Source: Pyrobaculum sp. WP30 | GTDB taxonomy: Archaea; Thermoproteota; Thermoprotei; Thermoproteales; Thermoproteaceae | Assembly (NCBI GenBank): GCA_001189275.1 | Contig: CP012158.1 | Location: forward strand, 372,001 to 436,000 | Length of the DNA stretch: 64,000 nucleotides | Reading direction: 5' to 3' | Shown here: in pieces, positions 1 through 8,907 of the stretch | Layout: each line of letters starts with the position of its first letter | Position numbering within the stretch: position 1 is the first letter of the stretch | Translations under genes and position numbers: made by a program | The notes under the pieces: generated by a model | The model's database searches: none | Told to the model about the DNA's origin: nothing | Seen by the model: only the letters and a program-made list of their open reading frames with translations

Positions 1-71
1 AAATAATGAAATATGCGTCTGTCAAAAAATATTTTACATTGTATATGATGAAAGAATGCATAAAATTTATA

Positions 72-476
72 TTAGGGCTGGCATGTACACATTACCGTAG
101 CGTATAACAAGCCAACACTAGCACCACAAGATGCTACAGGGTAAGTACTACATAGCGTCGTCTTACTGTAGTAACAGGTGTTAATGTGTGTAAGAAACGT
201 AGCCAGCACGACTACGGCTATAGCCATAACCACCAATGTACCGTAGTGTTTTCTCGGCGTCGCTAGGGCTGTGGCAAATCCGGCCGCCATGGCTGCTACA
301 ATTAGCAGAGGCCCGGGATATACGGTGGAAGCGACGCCGGAAGGCACAACCGTAACCAGTGGGTAACCTACACGCGCGGCAAATGGAGCGGCAACGACTA
401 CAAACAGCTGAAGGAACAACACGCTAAATAGCGCGCCATACATCAACCGATTAATATTTCGAATCTTAGAAGTCAC
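72..476 (-). CDS. Small multi-pass membrane protein, unknown function
   Basis: I do not recognise the family. The 134-residue product has about four hydrophobic stretches (roughly residues 13-34, 52-70, 78-96 and 112-128), so it probably sits in the cytoplasmic membrane. The last third carries six cysteines, including a C-T-C near the C terminus, which could form disulfides on the outer face; hyperthermophilic crenarchaea often use these for stability. It stands alone beside decayed sequence, so context gives no hint of a role. Codon use and the clean ATG support a real gene, but it could also be a lineage-specific orphan. Confidence 0.55.
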   Translation of the reverse strand: MTSKIRNINRLMYGALFSVLFLQLFVVVAAPFAARVGYPLVTVVPSGVASTVYPGPLLIVAAMAAGFATALATPRKHYGTLVVMAIAVVVLATFLTHINTCYYSKTTLCSTYPVASCGASVGLLYATVMCTCQP

Positions 477-496
477 GGCCCGTTTTTTCCAGCCTC

Positions 497-690
497 TTAA
501 GTATTTTCTTCGTTGTGCTTCTGCGCTTTCTTGATGCAGAGTTTTGCCTTTTTGTCGTAATTACTGGCGTTAAGCACCTCCGGGGACGCCGCGCGGAGCC
601 CGCCGGCGGCCGCGGCTAGCAAGCCGTCCTCTGGGGGGATTGCGAAACCGCTGAAGCACATATAGAATCTCCAGGCGGCGGCGTGGCGAA
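497..690 (-). pseudogene. Short protein-like remnant in the 477-864 gap
   Basis: The 477-864 interval has no clear gene. On the minus strand a frame ending at the TAA at 497-499 stays open back past an ATG at 661 and reads like the end of a real protein (54 residues from the ATG, finishing in a lysine-rich basic helix ending NEENT). Upstream the protein-like reading jumps frame (a segment beginning VAYYPPAGNYAVETG), which suggests a decayed gene rather than a small intact one. Function unknown. No RNA gene or repeat was recognised in the rest of the gap. Confidence 0.3.
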
Positions 691-864
691 GAACCTGTCT
701 CTACAGCGTAGTTGCCAGCCGGCGGGTAGTAGGCGACGCGGAGCTAAACGCACCGAGCGAGCTGGAGTACGTCCTCTAGACGAGTATGCAACCAGGAGGG
801 ACCCGCATAGAGACTAGATGCAGGCGCCAAAATATAGGCGGTCAGAGATTCGCGTATTCCCCCT

Positions 865-1422
865 TCAAGGAGTCGATTGCCGCGTTTTGACGAGCTCTAG
901 CAGTAGCTTCTGGATCTCCAGGAGAGTAGTCTGGAGAGCGTCAATCCTCTTGGCCAAATCATCCATCCTCTTAGCCAAGTCGTCAATCCGTTTATTCGTT
1001 TCGTCTATTCTTTTGTTTGTCTCGTCGATTCTGGCGGAGAGGCTCCTCGCCAAGTCGTCAATCCTTTTGTTGGTCTCGTCTATCCGCGCAGATAGGCTTC
1101 TATTTATCTCGTCTAATCGCCTGTTTGTCTCGTCTATCCGCGCCGAGAGTGTGTTGGCGATGTCGTCTATGCGTTGGTTTGTCTGGTCTATCCTTGCCGA
1201 GAGTGTTTTGACGATTTCGTCTATCCTCTTGTTTGTTTCGTCGATTCTGTGGTCTAGTCTTGCTATGTCGGTTCTTATTTCTTTCAAGTCGCTTACGATA
1301 GTGCCGAGGTAGAGGATGAGGATGTCTTCGGTGGATAGCTTCTTACCCTCCCGGATTTTGCTCAAGACGTGTTCAACCGCCATCTTAACCGCGTCGTAAG
1401 CAATGCTGGAGGCATCAGCCAC
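865..1422 (-). CDS. Coiled-coil protein with 18-residue repeats
   Basis: This is a helical rod protein of about 185 residues. After a short N-terminal helix (to about residue 60) it runs through five tandem repeats of 18 residues, typified by LSARIDETNKRIDDLA, then shorter 7-residue repeats of the KRIDDLA type, and ends in a leucine-rich helix. Eighteen residues equals one heptad plus one hendecad (five turns at 3.6), which predicts an almost straight coiled coil. The GTG at 1422 is preferred over the TTG at 1440 because a TATA-like TTTTTATA lies about 25 nt upstream. It resembles the coil half of the nuclease-like protein at 24738-25376 but has no nuclease domain. Role unknown; scaffold or oligomerisation is an inference. 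Confidence 0.7.
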   Translation of the reverse strand: MADASSIAYDAVKMAVEHVLSKIREGKKLSTEDILILYLGTIVSDLKEIRTDIARLDHRIDETNKRIDEIVKTLSARIDQTNQRIDDIANTLSARIDETNRRLDEINRSLSARIDETNKRIDDLARSLSARIDETNKRIDETNKRIDDLAKRMDDLAKRIDALQTTLLEIQKLLLELVKTRQSTP

Positions 1423-1597
1423 GAGACCACCTCCAGTCAACTATAAAAACGTTGTGCATAACAGCCGCTCGGACCGGGGGGATTGAAATTTTTTAGTAGC
1501 TGTAAAGTAAGCAAAACGTTTCGTGTATATTGCCAAGACCGCTACGTGTTAACTGTTGTGACTGTTCATACCTGACCTGATAGACCGTGGATTACGA

Positions 1598-1645
1598 TCA
1601 GCGAACTCGGCAGTCGTCATCTTCTGCCTAGAACCGACTCAGCAC
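1598..1645 (-). ncRNA. Second copy of the box C/D sRNA, degenerate C box
   Basis: On the minus strand this matches the sRNA at 42859-42906 over its full core: both 12-nt guides, D-prime CAGA, C-prime ATGACGA and D box CTGA are identical. The C box reads GTGCTGA instead of GTGATGA, one base off consensus. Similarity continues about 11 nt past the D box with one mismatch and then ends. The 5' side overlaps the end of the decayed transporter gene and no promoter is obvious. It may be a non-functional duplicate or a weak second gene. Confidence 0.6.
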
Positions 1646-1905
1646 TGCCGAGGGTGCCTGCCAACATCAGCGGCAACGAAGGCCGTCTTACGCCCAAACT
1701 GGTCGCCGATTTTTCCAAAGACTATGGCGCCCAGAGGTCTGAGCAAGAAATCTACAGCCAAGGCGGCAAAAGAGGTCGGCAACGACGCGATAGGTTCTGC
1801 GGAGGAGAAGAGGACTGGCAACCGCGCCCGCCAAGCGCATACGTATAGAAATCAAGCCGCTCGAGGAAGGCGCCGCTTCATGCGACTGTTGCATGTCTGA
1901 CATGG
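1639..1905 (-). pseudogene. Remnant of an MFS (metabolite:H+ symporter) transporter
   Basis: Two minus-strand frames together reproduce the N-terminal part of a major facilitator protein of the metabolite:H+ symporter type: one frame gives a start-like region and a first membrane segment, the other gives FLLRPLGAIVFGKIGDQFGR followed by K, the classic loop 2-3 GDxxGRK motif. A frameshift separates the halves and nothing downstream continues the protein, so the remaining ten or so membrane segments are lost. It is plainly broken. Confidence 0.7.
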
Positions 1906-1973
1906 TCTTAGCCACGGTCTCTACAGCCGCCTAGGTCTGTGCGCAGTACACATCCCCACTAAGCCGTGGATGT

Positions 1974-2171
1974 GGCTATGGAGAGATCGATTACATGCGG
2001 GGTGTTGCGTTGGCCTACGCGGTCAATGGGGACGGCTACTTGGGCCTATACGCGGCGCATTGCCGTGTGTTGAGCGCAGGCTCCCGACGCGGGTCATGGC
2101 CGTCGACGGCCTTGACGCGTTGTTTCGCCAGCAACGGCGTCGCCTTGTTTTTAGACTATGCGTTGGCGTAG
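1974..2171 (+). pseudogene. Protein-like remnant, family not recognised
   Basis: A plus-strand frame is open from 1974 to the TAG at 2169-2171 and begins with a convincing protein segment (GEIDYMRGVALAYAVNGDGY). The middle then loses protein character while a neighbouring frame gains it (AVDGLDALFRQQ), and the last residues recover (ALFLDYALA). This pattern indicates compensating frameshifts in a dead gene. The 1423-2182 stretch thus holds only remnants and the sRNA copy. Confidence 0.35.
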
Positions 2172-2182
2172 GAGAGGGGGGG

Positions 2183-4075
2183 TTATCTTACAAGTGCCTT
2201 TTTGAGCTCTTCCAGCGCCTCCTGTTCCTCCAGCGTGGATAAGTCGCCGAGGGGTTGGCCTGAGGCGTAGGCTCTCAGCACTCTGCGCATCACCTTGCCT
2301 GTGCGGGTTTTGGGTAGCTTGTTCAAGATGACGACGCGGCCAATGACGGCGACGGGGCCAAGGGTCTTGCGTATGTGTTGAGCCACCTCCTCTTCGGTGA
2401 TTTCGGCATCCATCTTTGGCACTATGAAGATGCCCAGGACCTCGCCCCGTACTGGGTCCGGTATGCCGACTACCGCCGCCTCCGCCACGGCTGGGTGGGC
2501 TGTCAGTATGTCCTCCACCTCCCTGGTGGACAGCCTGTGGCCGGCGATTTTGATCACGTCGTCTGAGCGGCCTAGGACGTAGAGGTAGCCTTCTTCGTCC
2601 AGGTAGCCGATGTCGCCGGTGAGGTAGTAGCCGGGGAAGGTGCTCCAGTAGCTTTTGACGTAGCGTTCTGGGTCTCTCCAGAGGGTGTGGAGGAAGGCGG
2701 GCGGGAGGGGCGGCTTCACGGCTACGTGTCCCTTCTCGCCCGGCGGGAGCTCCTTCCCCTCGTCGTTAAGTATGGCTATGCGGAGGGTGGGGTAGGGCAG
2801 GCCCACCGAGCCGTATTTGTAGCGGAACCCTCCCAGGTTCATGGAGCCCGGCGCCGTGACGAAGCAGGCGGTCTCGGTCTGGCCCCATACGTCGGCCACC
2901 TGGCAGTTTTCGCGGCCGCGGCAGAGGTACTTCACCATCCAGTGGTAGGCCTCCTCGTTGAGGACCTCGCCGGTGGGGTAAAGCGCCATTAGGGTATCTA
3001 GCTTGTAGCGGAGTGGCCACTCCTCGCCGTACCGCATCAAGAGCCGTAGCGCCGTGGGGGAGAAGAGGATGTGGGTCACGCCGTAGGTGTCTGTGATCTC
3101 CCACCAGACGCCGGGGTGGGGGTAGTCAGGCGCGTCTTCGTACCACAGCACCGTGAGGCCGTTTAGCAACGGCCCGTGGACGCCGTAGTGGTGGCCGGAG
3201 ATCCAGCCGATGTCGGCGGTGGAGAAGAAGACTATGTCGTCGCGGAACTCCCGCTCCGCGCCTGTCATGTGGCTGAAGGCGTATCTAATCCAGACCATGT
3301 AGGCGCCGTGGAGGTGGACTATGCCCTTGGGCTTGCCGGTGGTGCCTGAGGTATAGAGGATGAAGAGCGGCGCCTCGCCCTCCACCCACTCAGGCTCCGC
3401 GTAGGCGTTCGGTGGGATTTTAGAGATCTCCTCCTGCCACAGGAGGTCTCGGCCCTTCTTCATGGGGACCTCTGCGCCTACGTGGCGGTACATCAACACG
3501 GCGACGTCGCCGTCCACGGCGTCAAGCGCCTCGTCGACGGTGGGCTTAAGCGGCGTCACTTTGCCCCTCCTCCGCATGCCGTCAGCCGTGATGACCAGCT
3601 TGGCGCCGGCGTCTTTAATCCTCTCCGCCAGGGCCTGCGCGCCGAATCCTGAAAACACAACGCTGTGGACGGCCCCGACCCTGTTCACGGCGAGCATCGC
3701 CACCATGGCCTCTGGGATCATGGGCATGTAGATGGCCACCCGATCCCCCTTGCCCACCCCCAGCGACCTCAGGAGGATAGACAGCCGGTTCACCTCGCGG
3801 TAGAGGTCCCGGTACCGCAGGACCCGCGGCTCGCCGTAGGGGGTGGCCCAGATAAGCGCCGCCTTGTTGCCTCTGCCGCTCTTCACGTGGACGTCTAAGG
3901 CGTTGTAGGCGATGTTTGTCCTGCCGCCGACGAACCAGCGGTAGAAGGGCGGGTTGGAGTCGTCGTACGTCTTATCCCACTTCTCCCTCCAGTACAGCCT
4001 CGCCGCCTCCCGCTCCCAGAAGCCGACGGGGTCCTCCAGCGACTTTCTATACACCTCGTAGAACTCCCGCGACAT
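2183..4075 (-). CDS. AMP-forming acyl-CoA synthetase, probable 4-hydroxybutyrate-CoA ligase
   Basis: This 630-residue enzyme of the acetyl-CoA synthetase family activates a short carboxylic acid with ATP and CoA through an acyl-AMP intermediate in the cytoplasm. The adenylate-forming P-loop YTSGTTGKPKG is present, as is the C-terminal TRTGKVMRR with the catalytic lysine near residue 594. It lies 1 bp after the aldehyde dehydrogenase gene and next to 4-hydroxybutyryl-CoA dehydratase. In Thermoproteus neutrophilus, as I recall, the same neighbours encode 4-hydroxybutyrate-CoA ligase of the dicarboxylate/4-hydroxybutyrate cycle, so I infer that substrate. Acetate or propionate activation remains possible, since sequence alone does not settle acyl specificity in this family. 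Confidence 0.85.
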   Translation of the reverse strand: MSREFYEVYRKSLEDPVGFWEREAARLYWREKWDKTYDDSNPPFYRWFVGGRTNIAYNALDVHVKSGRGNKAALIWATPYGEPRVLRYRDLYREVNRLSILLRSLGVGKGDRVAIYMPMIPEAMVAMLAVNRVGAVHSVVFSGFGAQALAERIKDAGAKLVITADGMRRRGKVTPLKPTVDEALDAVDGDVAVLMYRHVGAEVPMKKGRDLLWQEEISKIPPNAYAEPEWVEGEAPLFILYTSGTTGKPKGIVHLHGAYMVWIRYAFSHMTGAEREFRDDIVFFSTADIGWISGHHYGVHGPLLNGLTVLWYEDAPDYPHPGVWWEITDTYGVTHILFSPTALRLLMRYGEEWPLRYKLDTLMALYPTGEVLNEEAYHWMVKYLCRGRENCQVADVWGQTETACFVTAPGSMNLGGFRYKYGSVGLPYPTLRIAILNDEGKELPPGEKGHVAVKPPLPPAFLHTLWRDPERYVKSYWSTFPGYYLTGDIGYLDEEGYLYVLGRSDDVIKIAGHRLSTREVEDILTAHPAVAEAAVVGIPDPVRGEVLGIFIVPKMDAEITEEEVAQHIRKTLGPVAVIGRVVILNKLPKTRTGKVMRRVLRAYASGQPLGDLSTLEEQEALEELKKALVR

Positions 4076-4076
4076 G

Positions 4077-5486
4077 CTACACCCTCCAGACGTAGAACTT
4101 CGGCTCGGTGAAGTACAGCATGGTGGACCTCACGCCCTCGCGCCACGCCAAGCCTGACATCTTTACGCCGCCGTAGGGCAGGGCGTCGAACCTCACGCGG
4201 GTAGAGTCGTTGACCATGACTGAGCCCGCCTTTATGGCCCTGGCCACCCTCATGGCCCTCCTGTAGTCTCTGGTGTAGACGGCGGCCTGGAGGCCGTACT
4301 TAGTGGCGTTGGCGAGGGCCACCGCCTCCTCCTCGGCGTCGAAGGGCACCACCGGCAGGACAGGCCCAAAGACCTCTTCTCTAAGGACGAAGGTCTCCAC
4401 GTCGCCGTCGAAGGCCACCACGGTGGGGGCGTAGAAGAAGCCCCTCCTGCCCAGCCTCTCGCCGCCGACGAGCACCTTTCCCCCCTTCTCCCTGGCCTCC
4501 GCCACCGCCTTCTCCATGGTCTTCACCATCTTGTCCGAGATGAGGGGCCCCATGTCCGTGGCGGGGTCCATGGGGTTGCCCACCTTCAACGCCGCGGTCT
4601 TCTCCACTATGAGCTTCACCATCTTGTCGTAGACGCTTCGGTGTACGAAGACCCGCTTCGTGGCGTTGCAGTTCTGCCCCGCGTTTTCAAACCGGGCCCT
4701 CACAATCGTGGCGGCGGCCGCCTCAAGGTCGGCGTCTTCAAACACGACGGCTGGGTCGGAGCCGCCCGGCGCAATCATGAACTTCTTGCCCCGCCCCGCC
4801 GCCTTAGCCGCCACCTGGAGGCCGACGGCTGTGCTCCCGGTGAAGCTTATCCCAGCCACCTTGGGGCTGTCGATCAGCTCGTTGAACACCTCCTCGCCGC
4901 TTCCCACCACCACGTTGACCACGCCGTCGGGGAAGCCGGCCTTTCTAAAGATCTCCGCCATCTTCAACGCCGTGAGGGGAGTGTAGGAGGAGGGCTTAAC
5001 TATAACCGTGTTCCCCGCGGCGACCACCGGCGCCACCTTGTGGGCGAAGGTGGAGGCGGGGTTGTTGTAGCTCTGGGCGCCGCCCACCACGCCGACGGGA
5101 TCCCTCAGCTCCACCACCACCCTCTCCTCGTTGCCCAGGGGGTACTCGTAAGCGTCTACCCGCGGCACAGAGCCCTGCAACACAAAACGCGCCTCCTCGG
5201 CGCTGGCCCTCACGATGCTGACTGTGCGCATCAGCTCTACTTCGGCGTCTTTGATGGGCTTGCCGGACTCGGCCACCAAGGTCTTCACCAGTTCTTCCCC
5301 CGCGACCTCCAGCAGCTCAGCGGCTTTTAGCAGTAGCTTAGTCCGCATCTTGAGGGGAGTTTCAGACCACTTAAGAAAGGCGTCGTAAGCCTTGTCTATG
5401 GTTGCCTTGATCTCCTCGGCGGTGGATTGGGGGAGCTCGGCCAGCACTTCCTCGGTGGCGGGGTTTACCACCACCAACCTAGTCAT
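4077..5486 (-). CDS. Aldehyde dehydrogenase family protein, probable succinyl-CoA reductase
   Basis: A 469-residue aldehyde dehydrogenase fold protein with the catalytic cysteine in GQNC (Cys273) and the NAD(P)-binding FTGSTAVG loop near residue 215. The usual ELGG motif, whose glutamate activates water in hydrolytic aldehyde dehydrogenases, reads APGG at about 239-242, so that glutamate is absent. This fits an enzyme that exchanges the thioester with CoA, here reduction of succinyl-CoA to succinic semialdehyde. It heads an operon with the CoA ligase and is divergent from 4-hydroxybutyryl-CoA dehydratase. The ATG at 5486 follows a TATA box (5503-5513) at leaderless distance. A generic semialdehyde dehydrogenase is the alternative. 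Confidence 0.85.
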   Translation of the reverse strand: MTRLVVVNPATEEVLAELPQSTAEEIKATIDKAYDAFLKWSETPLKMRTKLLLKAAELLEVAGEELVKTLVAESGKPIKDAEVELMRTVSIVRASAEEARFVLQGSVPRVDAYEYPLGNEERVVVELRDPVGVVGGAQSYNNPASTFAHKVAPVVAAGNTVIVKPSSYTPLTALKMAEIFRKAGFPDGVVNVVVGSGEEVFNELIDSPKVAGISFTGSTAVGLQVAAKAAGRGKKFMIAPGGSDPAVVFEDADLEAAAATIVRARFENAGQNCNATKRVFVHRSVYDKMVKLIVEKTAALKVGNPMDPATDMGPLISDKMVKTMEKAVAEAREKGGKVLVGGERLGRRGFFYAPTVVAFDGDVETFVLREEVFGPVLPVVPFDAEEEAVALANATKYGLQAAVYTRDYRRAMRVARAIKAGSVMVNDSTRVRFDALPYGGVKMSGLAWREGVRSTMLYFTEPKFYVWRV

Positions 5487-5502
5487 GCGGTCTAGTCTCT
5501 AA

Positions 5503-5513
5503 AAATTTATAAG
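5503..5513 (-). promoter_or_regulatory. TATA box of the reductase/ligase operon
   Basis: Read on the minus strand this is CTTATAAATTT, centred about 24 nt before the ATG at 5486, so transcription should begin at or next to the start codon. Confidence 0.6.
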
Positions 5514-5576
5514 CCTTATCTCAATGAACCTAAATTTTAATTTTTACAATTATATTTAATTATGAAATGAAGAGAA

Positions 5577-5586
5577 GATTTAAATT
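5577..5586 (+). promoter_or_regulatory. TATA box of 4-hydroxybutyryl-CoA dehydratase
   Basis: GATTTAAATT preceded by a purine-rich BRE-like AGAGAA lies about 24 nt before the ATG at 5606 and decides that start over the ATG at 5567, which lies upstream of this box. Confidence 0.55.
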
Positions 5587-5605
5587 GATAATTCAAACTT
5601 CCTTC

Positions 5606-7105
5606 ATGCTAAGAACAGGGGAGCAATACGTCGAGGGGATCCGGGAGAGGAGACACGCCAAGATCTATGTAATGGGTAAACGCGTCACGGACGTAACCAC
5701 GAACCTCTTTCTAAAACCCTCCGTCCTCGCCTTTAAGGCCACCTTCGACGCCGCCTTCCAGGAGGACACCCGCGACTTGGCCAGGGCCTTTAGTCCCTTC
5801 ATCAACGAGGAGGTCAACCGCTTCGTCCACATACACCAAGGGCCGCAGGATCTGGTGGCCAAGGTAAAGTTGCTGAGGCGGCTGAGCCACAAGACGGGGA
5901 CCTGCTTCCAGCGTTGCGTGGGGTGGGACGCCCTCAACACCTTGTACATAGTAACAGGCAAGATGGCCGAGCGGGGCGACGGGGTGTATAGAGAGAGGTT
6001 TTTGAAGTACCTAGAGCACGTGCAGCGGAGGGACCTGGCGCTGGCGGGGGCCATGACAGACGTAAAGGGCGTGAGGACGCTGCGCCCCAGCGAGCAGCCC
6101 AACCCCGACGCCTACGTCAGGGTGGTGGAGGAGCGGGACGACGGGATCGTGGTCAGCGGCGCCAAGGCCAACATAACCGGGGTCGCCGCCGTGGACGAAG
6201 TTGTAGTCCTCCCCACGAGGGCCATGACGGAGCAAGACGCGGCGTACGCAGTCAGCTTCGCCGTGCCTCTGGACACCCCCGGCGTCGTGGTGGTGGTGGG
6301 CCGCCAGATAAACGACGCCAGGAGGATGGAGGGAGGCGACATAGACGGCGTACCCTACATGGCGCACCACGAAGGCCTAATAATATTCAACAACGTCTTC
6401 GTGCCCTGGGACCGGGTCTTCATGTACAAAGACTGGCGCTGGACGGGGCCGCTGGTGGAGATATTCGCCAGCTTCCACCGCCAGGGATACGGCGGCTGTA
6501 AGTCCGGCCTAGGCGACGTCATAATCGGCGCCACCTACGAGCTGGCCAAGACAATAGGCGTGGACAACAAGCCTAATGTGGCGGATAAGCTGGCGGAGAT
6601 GGTCTTTCTAAACGAGTCCATGTACAGCGCGGGTCTGGCGGCGAGCTGGGAAGGCAGTAAGTTGCTGAAGGAGGGGGGCTGGTGGGTGAACCCCATGTAC
6701 GCCAACGTCACAAAACACCTCGTGGCCAGGTTCCCATACGAGATCTCAAAGCTTGCCCACGACATCGCAGGCGGCATCGTGGGCACCGCCCCCAGCGAGT
6801 TCGACCTCAAAAACGAGGAGATTAAGAACCTGCTAGAGAAGTATCTCCAGGGCGTTCCTGAGATCCCCGCCGAGGAGAGGCTTAGGCTTGTGCGGCTTTT
6901 GGAAAACGTCAGCGTCAGCGTCGGCTTCTTAATAGAGTCGGTCCACGGCGCGGGGTCGCCGGCGGCGCAGAAGATAATGTTTAACAGGCTCTACGACTAC
7001 GAGAAGGCGGGGGAGATAGCCAAGGCCTTGAGCAGAATTAAGGTGACAGTCAAGTGGCCTAAGGCGCCGGAGCCCCGGAGACCTTCAGAGAGTGAAAAAC
7101 TTTAA
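5606..7105 (+). CDS. abfD: 4-hydroxybutyryl-CoA dehydratase
   Basis: This [4Fe-4S] and FAD enzyme converts 4-hydroxybutyryl-CoA to crotonyl-CoA by a ketyl-radical mechanism and is the signature enzyme of the 4-hydroxybutyrate carbon-fixation cycles. The cluster ligands known from the Clostridium enzyme are all visible: the C-x3-C in [10 protein letters not shown] and the H-x6-C in HRQGYGGC. The acyl-CoA dehydrogenase-like fold fills the 499 residues, the usual length. The ATG at 5606 is chosen from the TATA box and because family members start close to [11 protein letters not shown]. It is divergent from the succinyl-CoA reductase/CoA ligase pair, which supports an anabolic rather than fermentative role. 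Confidence 0.93.
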   Translation: MLRTGEQYVEGIRERRHAKIYVMGKRVTDVTTNLFLKPSVLAFKATFDAAFQEDTRDLARAFSPFINEEVNRFVHIHQGPQDLVAKVKLLRRLSHKTGTCFQRCVGWDALNTLYIVTGKMAERGDGVYRERFLKYLEHVQRRDLALAGAMTDVKGVRTLRPSEQPNPDAYVRVVEERDDGIVVSGAKANITGVAAVDEVVVLPTRAMTEQDAAYAVSFAVPLDTPGVVVVVGRQINDARRMEGGDIDGVPYMAHHEGLIIFNNVFVPWDRVFMYKDWRWTGPLVEIFASFHRQGYGGCKSGLGDVIIGATYELAKTIGVDNKPNVADKLAEMVFLNESMYSAGLAASWEGSKLLKEGGWWVNPMYANVTKHLVARFPYEISKLAHDIAGGIVGTAPSEFDLKNEEIKNLLEKYLQGVPEIPAEERLRLVRLLENVSVSVGFLIESVHGAGSPAAQKIMFNRLYDYEKAGEIAKALSRIKVTVKWPKAPEPRRPSESEKL

Positions 7106-7179
7106 TGAATGTTTTTTAACATTTAAAATTCTTTAAAATAATTTCAAAAACCCTTAAAAATTTTCATAATATAGCCAAT

Positions 7180-8907
7180 ATGGAAGTGTTGGAATACGAC
7201 GTGGTCGTTGTTGGTTCTGGTCTTGCCGGTCTTCGCGCCGCCGTGGCCGCGGCGTTGCGCGGCGCCGCGGTGGCCGTGGTGACTAAGGTGGCTGGGCCCC
7301 GGTCGCACAGCATATCGGCCGAGGGCGGCATGGCGGCGGTGGTGCACCCCAACAAGACGGGCGACAGCTACGAGCTCCACGCCTACGACACGGTGAAGGG
7401 AGGCGACTTCCTCGTGGACCAAGAGGCCGCCATCACCCTGGCCTACGAGGCGCCTAAGGAGGTGCACTTCCTCGACTCCATCGGGGTGCCGTGGAACAAA
7501 GACCCCGACGGGACCTTCTCTCTTAGGCAGTTCGGCGGGATGTCCAAGCCGAGGACCGTCTTCGCCAAAGACAAGACCGGCTTCTACATAATGTCTGCCA
7601 TTTATAAACACGTAAAGGGGTTCTCCAACATACACCTCTACGAAGAGCATTTAGTCACCAGGCTCGTGGTCAAGGGCGGCGCCTTCCACGGCGTGGTTGC
7701 GTACGACATGAGGCGGGGCGAGCTGAGGGGCTTCGCGGCGCCAGCCGGCGTGGTGGCCACAGGCGGCGGGGGGAGGATGTACCGCCTCACCACCATGGGG
7801 TTTCTAAACACGGGGGAGATGTACGGCTACGCCATGAGGGCCGGCCTGGCGCTTAGAGATATGGAGTTTGTGCAGTGGCACCCCACCGCCCTCGTGCCTG
7901 CCGGCGTCTTGATAAGCGAGGCGGCGCGGGCCGAGGGGGCATATCTAGTGAACCGCCACGGAGAGCGGTTTATGAAGCGGTACGCCCCGGAGCGGATGGA
8001 GCTGGCGCCGCGGGACGTGGTCTCCCGGGCGATATACTTAGAATGCCTCAAGGGAAACGGCTTCGTCCACGAATCCGGCCTATGCTACGTGGGGCTGGAC
8101 ATCAGACACCTCGACCCGGAAAGGGTCAAGCAGAGGCTCCCCCTCCTCCTGGAGCTCTCAAAGACCTACGCCGGGGTCAACCCCCTCAACGAGCTCATAC
8201 CTGTCAGGCCCGCCGTGCACTACTTCATGGGGGGCATCATGACAGACATAGAGGGGAGGGCCCTCGACAGAGATGGAAACTGGGTCCGGGGGCTGTGGGC
8301 CGCCGGCGAGGCCGCATCGACGGGCGTCCACGGCGCGAACCGCCTGGGGTCCAACTCGCTTGCGGAATGCGCCGTGTGGGGGAGGCTAGCCGGCGAGGCG
8401 GCTGCGGCGTACGCCAGGGGGCGGCGGCCGGCGGGGGAGCTGGTGGCCGAGGCCGTCAAGGCGGAGGAGGAGCGGATCAACGGCCTCCTGAGGCGCGAGG
8501 GGGGCGGCGAGTCTGTGCGCGGCCTTTTGAAGGAGCTTCAAAACCTCATGGAGGGGGGCGGCGGGATCGTGAGGAGCGAGAGAGCCTCCGTGGAGGCCCT
8601 TAAGAAGTTGACAGATCTCCGGGGGAGGTTAAATAATGTGAGGATCAGCGACGGAGGCCGTATATACAATATGGAGCTCCGGGAGGTGCTTGAGCTGGAA
8701 GGCATGCTTCTGGCCGCCGAGACCGTCCTGCTGGGCGCGTTGCTTAGACAAGAGAGCCGGGGGGCGCATTACCGCGTGGACTTCCAGAACCGCGACGACA
8801 GGAGGTGGCTGGTCCACAGCGTCTACTTCCTATACGGCGGCAACGTGATGACTAAACAACGGCCGGTCAACGTCACTAGGTGGATGCCCGAGGCCAGGAG
8901 GTACTGA
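7180..8907 (+). CDS. frdA: Fumarate reductase/succinate dehydrogenase flavoprotein subunit
   Basis: The 575-residue flavoprotein begins with the dinucleotide-binding GSGLAG (residues 12-17), followed by RSHSISAEGG, in which His43 aligns with the histidine that carries covalent FAD in FrdA/SdhA. The substrate loops HPTAL and MGGIMTD and the C-terminal domain are present. In this gene neighbourhood it should reduce fumarate to succinate within the dicarboxylate branch of the carbon cycle. A TATA-like TTAAAAAT at 7154-7161 puts the transcript start at the ATG. The TGA stop shares its A with the ATG of the iron-sulfur subunit gene. No membrane anchor gene follows, so the enzyme is probably soluble. 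Confidence 0.9.
   Translation: MEVLEYDVVVVGSGLAGLRAAVAAALRGAAVAVVTKVAGPRSHSISAEGGMAAVVHPNKTGDSYELHAYDTVKGGDFLVDQEAAITLAYEAPKEVHFLDSIGVPWNKDPDGTFSLRQFGGMSKPRTVFAKDKTGFYIMSAIYKHVKGFSNIHLYEEHLVTRLVVKGGAFHGVVAYDMRRGELRGFAAPAGVVATGGGGRMYRLTTMGFLNTGEMYGYAMRAGLALRDMEFVQWHPTALVPAGVLISEAARAEGAYLVNRHGERFMKRYAPERMELAPRDVVSRAIYLECLKGNGFVHESGLCYVGLDIRHLDPERVKQRLPLLLELSKTYAGVNPLNELIPVRPAVHYFMGGIMTDIEGRALDRDGNWVRGLWAAGEAASTGVHGANRLGSNSLAECAVWGRLAGEAAAAYARGRRPAGELVAEAVKAEEERINGLLRREGGGESVRGLLKELQNLMEGGGGIVRSERASVEALKKLTDLRGRLNNVRISDGGRIYNMELREVLELEGMLLAAETVLLGALLRQESRGAHYRVDFQNRDDRRWLVHSVYFLYGGNVMTKQRPVNVTRWMPEARRY

Noticed and set aside
1480-1500. GGGGATTGAAAT resembling the end of a Pyrobaculum CRISPR repeat
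   Set aside because: It occurs once, with no spaced copies nearby, so there is no array.
4641-5330. 229-codon plus-strand frame antisense to the aldehyde dehydrogenase
   Set aside because: Low-complexity Gly/His/Arg-rich shadow with no start signals; the opposite strand is clearly coding.
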